Below are positions 43,301-54,200 of a DNA stretch of 64,000 nt, one piece after another. The notes below the pieces were generated by a model. It saw only the letters and a list, made by a program, of their open reading frames with translations, made no database searches and was not told the DNA's origin. The stretch lies in contig CM059568.1 in assembly GCA_030386875.1 (NCBI GenBank), positions 12,324,316 to 12,388,315 of the forward strand. Reading direction: 5' to 3'. The stretch's first letter is position 1. Each line of letters starts with the position of its first letter. Origin of the DNA: Morinoia aosen. Lineage: Eukaryota > Arthropoda > Malacostraca > Amphipoda > Talitridae. Made by a program: the position numbers and the translations under genes.

Positions 43301-43989
43301 ATCTGATGCGTGAATTTGGACTGACACGGGCTCATAGTACGAAACAAAAAACTATGCGGCATGTACAGTGACAGCATAAAGAAATTTATGCGATATGAAC
43401 ATTGACTAAGAAGTAAAATTTGCTCTGTATGGATATTGACTTGAGCTGAAAATTCACACACTGCATTGATATGAGATCAAATGAAAAATTTTTGCATAAT
43501 GATTTCGACTGAAAAAAAATATTTACACTGAATCGAACGGGCATGAAGAATTCACTCAGTTTGGATTTAGATTCATCGTTTCATCGTAATTCAGCCTGAA
43601 TGGGTTTTGACTGTACATTTAATAAGAATTTACACCACTTGGAATTTAACTGAAAAGTTTTTGTGCAATTTTGTGGTGGGATAATCACTTCAAACCCATA
43701 TATTATATTTACATGCCATTGGAAACAATTTTCACGAGACTGTTTAAAAACTCAAATTCAACAAATCTCAGAGTTGCATAGAGTGGAAAAAGCACGTTCA
43801 GTTCAGCAAGGACTCGAAATTTTTTGCTTACGGCTCTCTCTTTCAACGGAGTGACAGAAAATTTCCTATTCTGAACTTTGGTACAGATGCTTTGGTAATG
43901 CTACACTTGAGTTTTATGTCTAGAACGCAGTCTAGATTGGGGTTCAGCTTCCCTCCGATGACTTTCTAACGCGAATGGAATGTGCTTTT
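43301..43989. other. Unique sequence
   Basis: The first ~330 bp carry faint echoes of the array (GACTGA-, TGAATTGGACTGA- and ATTGACT-like words), probably worn units. Otherwise nothing was recognised. Confidence 0.5.
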
Positions 43990-44099
43990 CCCAGTCTAAA
44001 TTTTTCACCGGGGCATGCAACTTTTTCGCCGCCTAAGCGATTTAATTACTTGGGCGGCTAAAAACATGCATGCAGGCGGCGAAAAAGTTATAGACTGGG
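43990..44099. mobile_element. Hairpin MITE family H, copy 5
   Basis: 110 bp from CCCAGTCTAAATTTTTCACC to GTTATAGACTGGG (two extra bases TA in the right arm). Core and loop are the same as in copies 1 and 4. Confidence 0.86.
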
Positions 44100-45240
44100 T
44101 CTGTTACGTTGTAGGTTGTAGTTTGTTGTTAGCAGGAAATTCTAGTGCGGACATGAGAGCGTACGAATGACTTGTACAGCAAATGGACGCTAATGGCTAC
44201 GCAAAACTGAATATGTAATGAAGAGAATGATAATTGAAAAATGAATAAAATGGCCCTTGTCATGAAAATGATGAACCACATTTCGAACTTCTTCGATATA
44301 CTTGGGGTTGACTTAAGTATTTGCGAATTTAAATTGCCGTCTCAAAATCAGGGATAGCTAGTAAAAACTTTCTGCTTTACCTTATAGTTTGACCCTAAAA
44401 TGTTCTTTCAGTCACTTAATTTCTCTGCCTTAATTTGGTGGAGAGGTGAAGAATTTTTTATTGGATATCTTTTCACGAGAATAATTTTCTATTGCTAATA
44501 TACCAAAAACTGATGAGGAAAGCGGCATAAAAAATTGTACTCGAGAAGGAAAACATAGAGGCATCACAAATTCCAACAACGACATCTTTGACGCTTTTAT
44601 TGTCAATTTCATTGACCAGAGATGAGAAATTTAAAGTTTTGTGTCTCTAAGAAGTTTTCCAACTTCAGTTTTCGAAGTTCAAGTTTCAAGTTTAATTTTT
44701 TGAGTGTATTAGAAATTAAATTTTTAGTTAGATGAAAGCTTAAGTTCAAGTTTAATGTTAAAGTTTGATGAAAGGTTGGGTTTGATAGGGGAAACAAAGA
44801 AAAAAAATTAGTGAATCTTCAAGGATTTTCGAAAAAATATTCATCATAAAAAACATTTGATCCGCAGTCAAATTTAACCAGTGAAACTAACAATATCGCA
44901 CATGATTCTCTGTGTAACTTGTGACTTAGCAGTTCTTCAAAATTTACATCGATGTTGTAAATTTATTATTCTAAATTTCATTACACTTTATTATTATTTT
45001 AATTTTCAGTGCTGCCTCTACGCACGTGTGCTCTCCAAGTTTTTTTTTAAACATCCATCGCAACCTGAAATTGCTGGTAAATTACACGTCTTAATTCAAA
45101 ACTCATTAGCACTACATTTGAATCATACTACAATCGCAAAGAAGGAATGCACGTCGGTGAGAGGCAATGGAAATATTAAAGGCGTTTTTGATTAGAAGAA
45201 AACACCAGCCTTGCTTTGTCCTCTCTCGTGTCTCCTCACA
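44100..45240. other. Unique AT-rich sequence
   Basis: A 104-codon plus frame (44881-45195), rich in C, F, L and H, is not recognised. Repeats of AAGTTCAAGTTT-like words occur at about 44640-44780. No gene is supported. Confidence 0.45.
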
Positions 45241-46620
45241 CGAGGGAAGTGTGTTGTGTTGAGGTGTGTTGAGGTGTGTTGTGAGGAGTGTGTGTTGTGT
45301 TGAGGTGTGTTGTGAGGAGTGTGAGTAGTGTTAAGGTGTGTTGAAGTGTGTTGTGAGGAGTGTGAGTTGTGTTGAGGTGTGTTGAGGTGTGTTGTGAGGA
45401 GTGTGAGTAGTGTTGAGGTGTGTTGAGGTGTGTTGTGAAGAGTGTGAGTTGTGTTGAGGTGTGTTGTGAGGAGTGTGAGTTGTGTTGAGGTGTGTGGTGA
45501 GGAGTGTGAGTTGTGTTGAGGTGTGTTGAGGTGTGTTGTGAGGAGTGTGAGTTGTGTTAAGGTGTGTTGTGAGGAGTGTGAGTTGTGTTGACGTGTTTTG
45601 TGAGGAGTGTGAGCTGTGTTGAGGTGTGTTGTGAGGTGTGTGAATTGTGTTGAGGTGTGTTGTGAGGAGTGTGAGTTGTGTTGTGAGGAGAGTGAGTTGT
45701 GTTGAGGTGTGTTGTGAGGAGTGTGAGTTGTGTTGAGGTGTGTTGTGAGGAGTGTGAGTTGTGTTGATGTTTGTTGTGAGGAGTGTGAGTTGTGTTGAGG
45801 TGTGTTGTGAGGAGTGTGAGTTGTGTTGAGGTGTGTTGTGAGGAGTGTGAGTTGTGTTGATGTGTGTTGTGAGGAGTGTGAGTTGTGTTGAGGTGTGTTG
45901 TGAGGTGTGTGAGTTGTGTTGAGGTGTGTTGTGAGGAGTGTGAGTTGTGTTGATGTGTGTTGTGAGGAGTGTGAGTTGTGTTGATGTGTGTTGTGAGGAG
46001 TGTGAGTTGTGTTGAGGTGTGTTGTGAGGAGTGTGAGTTGTGTTGAGGTGTGTTGTGAGGTGTGTGAGTTGTGCTGAGGTGTGTTGTGAGGAGTGTGAGT
46101 TGTGTTGAGGTGAATTTCGAGGTGTGTGAGTTGTGCTGAGGTGTGTTGTGAGGAGTGTGAGTTGTGTTGAGGTGTGTTGTGATGAGTGTGAGTTGTGTTG
46201 AGGTGTGTTGTGAGGAGTGTGAGTTGTGTTGAGGTGTGTTGTGAGGTGTGTGAGTTGTGCTGAGGTGTGTTGTGAGGTGTGTGAGTTGTGCTGAGGTGTG
46301 TTGTGAGGAGTGTGAGTTGTGCTGAGGTGTGTTGTGAGGAGTGTGAGTTGTGTTGAGGTGTGTTGTGAGGAGTGTGAGTTGTGTTGAGGTGTGTTGTGAG
46401 GTGTGTGAGTTGTGTTGAGGTGTGTTGTGAGGAGTGTGAGTTGTGTTGAGGTGTGTTGTGAGGAGTTTGAGTTGTGTTGAGGTGTGTTGTGAGGTGTGTG
46501 AGTTGTGCTGAGGTATGTTGTGAGGTGTGTGAGTTATGCTGAGGTATGTTGTGAGGTGTGTGAGTTGTGCTGAGGTGTGCTGTGAGGTGTGTGAGTTGTG
46601 CTGAGGTGTGGTTATGAGCA
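45241..46620. repeat. 31-bp GT/GA-rich minisatellite, about 44 copies
   Basis: The unit contains GTGTTGAGGTGTGTTGTGAG then GAGTGTGAGTT. The plus strand has almost no C. Length mostly stays 31 bp, with some 12-15-bp partial duplications (GTGTTGAGGTGTGTTGAGG) at the left end. Variant units (TGCTGAGG, TGAGGTGTG) cluster on the right. A 355-codon minus frame (TPQHNSHTSQHTSTQLTLLT repeated) stays open over most of it. Confidence 0.95.
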
Positions 46621-47097
46621 GCAAACGCAGCTGCGTATAGCAGATGCTCGGAAATGAGACGCTGAAATTAACGACAGGTTGTTTTCTTCATTTGTACTCT
46701 GACAAAGATGATGAAAATTGATTACAGGAATTGTTCAGCAATATGAATGTAGTTTTGAGCTCATCAGTCAATTTACGTCTAGGTATACTTCTCTTTGATA
46801 AATACAACAGCAGATAAAGTAAAATATAATTGTATCCATCTCCTTGCAAAAGCTATAATTATCCCATATTAAATTATCTTTTACAGAATACAAAATCCCA
46901 AATTAGAGTAAAACAACGATGTTGCTGTACTGAGCCTGGGTAATGTGTTCGATTTAGGTGAAATAATAATTTTTTTTATTATGTCACATTTTCCGTGCAC
47001 GGACATGAATGTAGCCTTGGTAGGCTGCATTCATGACTCATTTAGGTTGCACCTGCAGGCAAAATTTTTAGAGACGCTAAAATTTTAGCAAAAGATT
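46621..47097. other. Unique AT-rich sequence with one strong hairpin
   Basis: The only structure seen is the hairpin at 47004-47035. No gene was recognised. Confidence 0.5.
47004..47035 (+). other. 13-bp stem, 6-base loop hairpin
   Basis: CATGAATGTAGCC, loop TTGGTA, GGCTGCATTCATG. As plus-strand RNA every stem position pairs (one G-U). It may be a chance foldback or part of a small structured RNA or element. There is no poly-T tract or other context. Confidence 0.6.
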
Positions 47098-47440
47098 ATT
47101 CACTATCCATACATTGGCTGTTCATCACTCACAATATGATCATTCAGTATTCATGGATTGATTTTCAAATATTCATTCATCACACGACCATCCAGCACTC
47201 AAATATTGACTGTTCAACACTCACAATATGACCATTTGGCATTCATGGATTGATTTTTAAAGGTTCATTCATCACACGACCATCCAGCACTCAAATATTG
47301 ACTGTTCAACACTCACAATATGACCATTTGGCATTCATGGATTGATTTTTAAACATTCATTCATCGCACGACCATTCAACACTCAAATATTGACTGTTCA
47401 GCACTCACAATATGCCAATTCATTACTCATACAATGACTG
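47098..47440. repeat. 92-bp tandem repeat, about 3.5 copies
   Basis: CACACGACCATCCAGCACTC at 47181 recurs at 47273 and (as CGCACGACCATTCAACACTC) at 47365, a 92-bp period. Each unit is itself made of ~23-bp words such as ACTCACAATATGACCATT and GCATTCATGGATTG, so a shorter ancestor was amplified as a four-unit block. Confidence 0.9.
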
Positions 47441-48270
47441 ACCAGTATTCACACACAACCCGGCAGCTCAGCACTTTGAGTGAGAGCGCAAGTCAACTCG
47501 CGGTCGCAGCAAGGGCGCATCAAAGGAGTGTTAAGGTGCCGTTGAGGCAGTTTTTGAGTGGCCAGGGAGCTTTGTAACCTGCGTGGCCGCCTATCTGGCG
47601 CCGAATGACGGCCCTGATCTGCTCTGCCGAAGATTATTGAAAGGCTGCAAGGGGAAATGAACGGATTGCTGAAGAGTTTGAATTTATTACTTTGGGCAAA
47701 ATAAATAAAACTTTTTGACAGGCTTGTGAAAACGAGTAAAAAGTCAGCTAGCAAACTGGCGTTTATTATATAAGAGGATTTTGTTGAGAAAGAAACGCAC
47801 AAAAGCACTTCAATAAAGCACTCTTAAAGTTTTGAAAAAAGTACGATAATGACTTTTTTATTAGCTTTTCGTGTTCGTTCAGTTCGTCCACACATGCGCA
47901 AACTATCCTAGAGGAAATGCTCCTTTTACAATAAAATGAAGCTTGCTACTGATTTCTCCTAAACTCATAAAATTGAAGAAGTAATCAAATAGAAATGAAA
48001 ATCAATAGTCGGATAGAAACTCTATTATCTTCGGCATCTCAGAAAAAAGTATTTCAAATTTTGCATAATACAGTTGCAAATTTGTTCGAAATTGCTTCTA
48101 TTTAGGCAATATTTCCTCGTTCATGACTATGTGTTGCCAGGGAGACGTTTGTATCCTTGGTAGAGAAGCCTTGCCTCGAGTTTGCCCAGGGACGTTGCGC
48201 ATTGTGCTGAGTCATCGCGCCGGCGTCGGTAGCGCGGCGTGCGGTTGTTGCGTGGTGAGTGCCTCGGCCT
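47441..48270. other. Unique sequence, GC-rich just before the satellite
   Basis: The last ~120 bp (48150-48270) are GC-rich (CATCGCGCCGGCGTCGGTAG) and contain GTTGCCAGGGAGACG, similar to an RFX X-box. The minus frame 47449-47808 (119 codons) is not recognised. The first worn satellite unit (TGTGGTTGATG) is at about 48270. Confidence 0.4.
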
Positions 48271-51200
48271 GTGGTTGATGTGTGGCCAGTAGCTGAAGTG
48301 TGGCCAGTAGCTGATGTGTGGCCAGTAGCTGATGTGTGGCCAGTAGCTGATGTGTGGCCAGTAGCTGATGTGTGGCCAGTAGCTGATGTGTGGCGAGTAG
48401 CTGATGTTTGGCCAGTAGCTGATGTGTGGCCAGTAGCTGATGTGTGGCCAGTAGCTGATGTGTGGCCAGTAGCTGATGTTTGGCCAGTAGCTGATGTGTG
48501 GCCAGTAACTGATGTGTGGCCAGTAGCTGATGTGTGGCCAGTAGCTGATGTGTGGCCAGTAACTGATGTGTGGCCAGTAACTGATGTGTGGCCAGTAACT
48601 GGTGTGTGGCCAGTAACTGATGTGTGGCCAGTAACTGATGTGTGGCCAGTAGCTGATGTGTGGCCAGTAACTGATGTGTGGCCAGTAACTGATGTGTGGC
48701 CAGTAACTGATGTGTGGCGAGTAACTGATGTGTGGCCAGTAGCTGATGTGTGGCCAGTAACTGATGTGTGGCCAGTAACTGATGTGTGGCTAGTAACTGA
48801 TGTGTGGCCAGTAACTGATGTGTGGCCAGTAACTGATGTGTGGCCAGTAACTGATGTGTGGCCAGTAACTGATGTGTGGCCAGTAACTGATGTGTGGCTA
48901 GTAACTGATGTGTGGCCAGTAACTGATGTGTGGCCAGTAACTGATGTGTGGCCAGTAACTGATGTGTGGCCAGTAGCTGATGTGTGGCCAGTAACTGATG
49001 TGTGGCCAGCAACTGATGTGTGGCCAGTAACTGATGTGTGGCCAGTAACTGATGTGTGGCCAGTAACTGGTGTGTGGCCAGTAACTGATGTGTGGCCAGT
49101 AACTGATGTGTGGCCAGTAGCTGATGTGTGGCCAGTAGCTGATGTGTGGCCAGTAACTGATGTGTGGCCAGTAACTGATGTGTGGCCAGTAACTGATGTG
49201 TGGCCAGTAACTGGTGTGTGGCCAGTAACTGATGTGCGGCCAGTAACTGATGTGTGGCCAGTAACTGGTGTGTGGCCAGTAACTGATGTGCGGCCAGTAA
49301 CTGATGTGTGGCCAGTAGCTGATGTGTGGCCAGTAACTGGTGTGTGGCCAGTAACTGATGTGTGGCCAGTAACTGGTGTGTGGCCAGTAACTGATGTGCG
49401 GCCAGTAACTGATGTGTGGCCAGTAACTGGTGTGTGGCCAGTAACTGATGTGCGGCCAGTAACTGATGTGTGGCCAGTAGCTGATGTGTGGCCAGTAACT
49501 GGTGTGTGGCCAGTAACTGATGTGTGGCCAGTAACTGGTGTGTGGCCAGTAACTGATGTGTGGCCAGTAACTGATGTGTGGCCACTAATGTGTGGCCAGT
49601 AACTGATGAGTGGCCAGTAACTGATGTGTGGCCAGTAACTGATGTGTGGCCACTAATGTGTGGCCAGTAACTGATGTGTGGCCAGTAACTGGTGTGTGGC
49701 CAGTAACTGATGTGTGGCCAGTAACTGATGTGTGGCCACTAATGTGTGGCCAGTAACTGATGTGTGGGCAGTAACTGATGTGTGGCCACTAATGTGTGGC
49801 CAGTAACTGATGTGTGGCCAGTAACTGATGTGTGGCCACTAATGTGTGGCCATTAACTGGTGTGTGGCCAGTAACTGGTGTGTGGCCAGTAACTGATGTG
49901 TGGCCAGTAACTGATGTGTGGCCAGTAACTGGTGTGTGGCCAGTAACTGATGTGTGGCCAGTAACTGATGTGTGACCACTAATGTGTGGCCAGTAACTGG
50001 TGTGTGGCCAGTAACTGGTGTGTGGCCAGTAACTGATGTGTGGCCAGTAACTGATGTGTGGCCAGTAACTGGTGTGTGACCAGTAACTGATGTGTGACCA
50101 CTAATGCGTGGCCAGTAACTGGTGTGTGGCCAGTAACTGGTGTGTGGCCAGTCTCTGATGTGTGGCCAGTAACTGATGAGTGGCCAGTAACTGATGAGTG
50201 GCCAGTAACTGATGTGTGGCCAGTAACTGATGTGTGGCCAGTAACTGATGTGTGGCCAGTAACTGGTGTGTGGCCTGTAACTGATGTGTGGCCAGTAACT
50301 GATGTGTGGCCAGTAACTGGTGTGTGGCCAGTAACTGATGTGTGGCCAGTAACTGATGTGTGGCCAGTAACTGATGAGTGGCCAGTAACTGGTGTGTGGC
50401 CTGTAACTGATGTGTGGCCAGTAACTGGTGTGTGGCCAGTAACTGGTGTGTGGCCAGTAACTGATGTGTGACCACTAATGTGTGGCCAGTAACTGGTGTG
50501 TGGCCAGTAACTGGTGTGTGGCTACTAATGTGTGGCCAGTGACTGGTGTGTGGCCAGTAACTGGTGTGTGGCCACTAATGTGCGGCCAGTAACTGGTGTG
50601 TGGCCAGTAACTGGTGTGTGGCCAGTACCTGATGTGTGGCCAGTAACTGGTGTGTGGCCTGTAACTGATGTGTGGCCAGTAACTGGTGTGTGGCCAGTAA
50701 CTGGTGTGTGGCCAGTAACTGGTGTGTGGCCTGTAACTGATGTGTGGCCAGTAACTGGTGTGTGGCCAGTAACTGATGTGTGACCACTAATGTGTGGCCA
50801 GTAACTGGTGTGTGGCCAGTAACTGGTGTGTGGCCACTAATGTGTGGCCAGTAACTGGTGTGTGGCCAGTAACTGGTGTGTGGCCAGTAACTGATGTGTG
50901 GCTAGTAACTGGTGTGTGGCCTGTAACTGATGTGTGGCCAGTAACTGGTGTGTGGCCAGTAACTGGTGTGTGGCCTGTAACTGATGTGTGGCCAGTTACT
51001 GGTGTGTGGCCAGTAACTGGTGTGTGGCCAGTAACTGATGTGTGACCACTAATGTGTGGCCAGTAACTGGTGTGTGGCCAGTAACTGGTGTGTGGCCTGT
51101 AACTGATGTGTGGCCAGTAACTGGTGTGTGGCCTGTAACTGATGTGTGGCCAGTAACTGATGTGTGGCCAGTAACTGGTGTGTGGCCAGTAACTGGTGTG

Positions 51201-54200
51201 TGGCCAGTAACTGGTGTGTGGCCAGTAACTGGTGTGTGGCCAGTAACTGATGTGTGGCCAGTAACTGGTGTGTGGCCAGTAACTGATGTGTGGCCACTAA
51301 TGTGTGGCCAGTAACTGATGTGTGGCCAGTAACTGATGTGTGGCCAGTAACTGGTGTGTGGCCAGTAACTGGTGTGTGGCCAGTAACTGATGTGTGGCCA
51401 CTAATGTGTGGCCAGTAACTGATGTGTGGCCAGTAACTGATGTGTGGCCAGTAACTGATGTGTGGCCAGTAACTGATGTGTGGCCAGTAACTGATGTGTG
51501 GCCACTAATGTGTGGCCAGTAACTGGTGTGTGGCCAGTAACTGGTGTGTGGCCAGTAACTGATGTGTGGCCACTAATGTGTGGCCAGTAACTGATGTGTG
51601 GCCAGTAACTGATGTGTGGCCAGTAACTGATGTGTGGCCACTAAAGTGTGGCCAGTAACTGATGTGTGGCCAGTAACTGGTGTGTGGCCAGTAACTGATG
51701 TGTGGCCAGTAACTGATGTGTGGCCACTAATGTGTGGCCAGTAACTGATGTGTGGCCACTAATGTGTGGCCAGTAACTGATGTGTGGCCAGTAACTGATG
51801 TGTGGCCACTAATGTGTGGCCAGTAACTGGTGTGTGGCCAGTAACTGATGTGTGGACACTAATGTGTGGCCAGTAACAGGTGTGTGGCCAGTAACTGATG
51901 TGTGGCCAGTAACTGATGTGTGGCCAGTAACTGATGTGTGGAAAGTAACTGATGTGTGGCCACTAATGTGTGGCCAGTAACTGGTGTGTGGCCAGTAACT
52001 GATGTGTGGCCACTAATGTGTGGCCAGTAACTGGTGTGTGGCCAGTAACTGATGTGTGGCCAGTAACTGATGTGTGTCCAGTAACTGATGTGTGGCCACT
52101 AATGTGTGGCTAGTAACTGATGTGTGGCCAGTAACTAGTGTATGGCCAGTAACTGGTGTGTGGCCACTAATGTGTGGCCAGTAACTGATGTGTGGCCACT
52201 AATGTGTGGCCAGTAACTAATGTATGGCCAGTAACTGATGTGTGGCCACTAATGTGTGGCCAGTAACTGGTGTGTGGCCACTAATGTGTGGCCAGTAACT
52301 GGTGTGTGGCCACTAATGTGTGGCCAGTAACTAATGTGTGGCCAGTAACTAATGTGTGGCCAGGAACTGATGTGTGGCCACTAATGTGTGGCCAGTAACT
52401 GATGTGTGGCCACTAATGTGTGGCCAGTAACTGGTGTGTGGCCACTAATGTGTGGCCAGTAACTGGTGTGTGGCCACTAATGTGTGGCCAGTAACTGGTG
52501 TGTGGCCACTAATGTGTGGCCAGTAACTGGTGTGTGGCCAATAATGTGTGGCCAGTAACTGGTGTGTGGCCACTAATGTGTGGCCAGTAACTAATGTGTG
52601 GCCAGTAACTTATGTGTGGCCAGTAACTGATGTGTGGCCAGTAACTGGTGTGTGGCCACTAATGTGTGGCCAGTAACTGGTGTGTGGCCACTAATGTGTG
52701 GCCAGTAACTGGTGTGTGGCCACTAATGTGTTGCCAGTAACTGTTGTGTGGCCAGTAACTAATGTGTGGCCACTAATGTGTGGCCAGTAACTGGTGTGTG
52801 GCCACTAATGTGTGGCCAGTAACTAATGTGTGGCCAGTAACTGGTGTGTGGCCACTAATGTGTGGCCAGTAACTGATGTGTGGCCACTAATGTGTGACCA
52901 GTAACTGGTGTGTGGCCACTAATGTGTGGCCAGTAACTAATGTGTGGCCAGTAACTGGTGTGTGGCCACTAATGTGTGGCCAGTAACTGGTGTGTGGCCA
53001 CTAATGTGTGGCCAGTAACTGATGTGTGGCCACTAATGTGTGGCCAGTAACTGATGTGTGGCCACTAATGTGTGGCCAGTAACTGATGTGTGGCCAGTAA
53101 CTAATGTGTGGCCAGTAACTAATGTGTGGCCAGTAACTGATGTGTGGCCACTAATGTGTGGCCAGTAACTGATGTGTAGCCACTAATGTGTGGCCAGTAA
53201 CTGGTGTGTGGCCACTAATGTGTGGCTAGTAACTGGTGTGTGGCCACTAATGTGTTTCCAGTAGTTGATGTGTGGCCACTAATGTGTGGCCAGTAACTGA
53301 TGTGTGGCCAGTAACTAATGTGTGGCCAGTAACTAATGTGTGGCCAGTAACTGGTGTGTGGCCAGTAACTGGTGTGTGGCCACTAATGTGTGGCCAGTAA
53401 CTAATGTGTGGCCAGTAACTGGTGTGTGGCCACTAATGTGTGGCCAGTAACTGATGTGTGGCCAGTAACTGATGTGTGGCCACTAATGAGTGGCCAGTAA
53501 CTGATGTGTGGCCACTAATGTTTGGCCAGTAACTAATGTGTGGCCAGTAACTGATGTGTGGCCAGTAACTGGTGTGTGGCCAGTAACTGATGTGTGGCCA
53601 GTAACTGATGTGTGGCCAGTAACTGATGTGTGGCCAGTAACTGATGTGTGGCCACTAATGTGTGGCCAGTAACTGATGTGTGGCCAGTAACTGATGTGTG
53701 GCCAGTAACTGATGTGTGGCCAGTAACTGATGTGTGGCCAGTAACTGATGTGTGGCCAGTAACTGATGTGTGGCCACGAATGTGTGGCCAGTAACTGATG
53801 TGTGGCCAGTAACTGATGTGTGGCCAGTAACTGATGTGTGGCCAGTAACTGATGTGTGGCCAGTAACTGATGTGTGGCCAGTAACTGATGTGTGGCCAGT
53901 AACTGATGTGTGGCCAGTAACTGATGTGTGGCCAGTAACTGGTGTGTGGCCAGTAACTGATGTGTGGCCAGTAACTGGTGTGTGGCCAGTAACTGGTGTG
54001 TGGCCAGTAACTGATGTGTGGCCACTAATGTGTGGCCAGTAACTGGTGTGTGGCCAGTAACTGATGTGTGGCCAGTAACTGATGTGTGGCCAGTAACTGA
54101 TGTGTGGCCAGTAACTGATGTGTGGCCAGTAACTGGTGTGTGGCCAGTAACTAATGTGTGGCCAGTAACTGGTGTGTGGCCAGTAACTGGTGTGTGGCCA

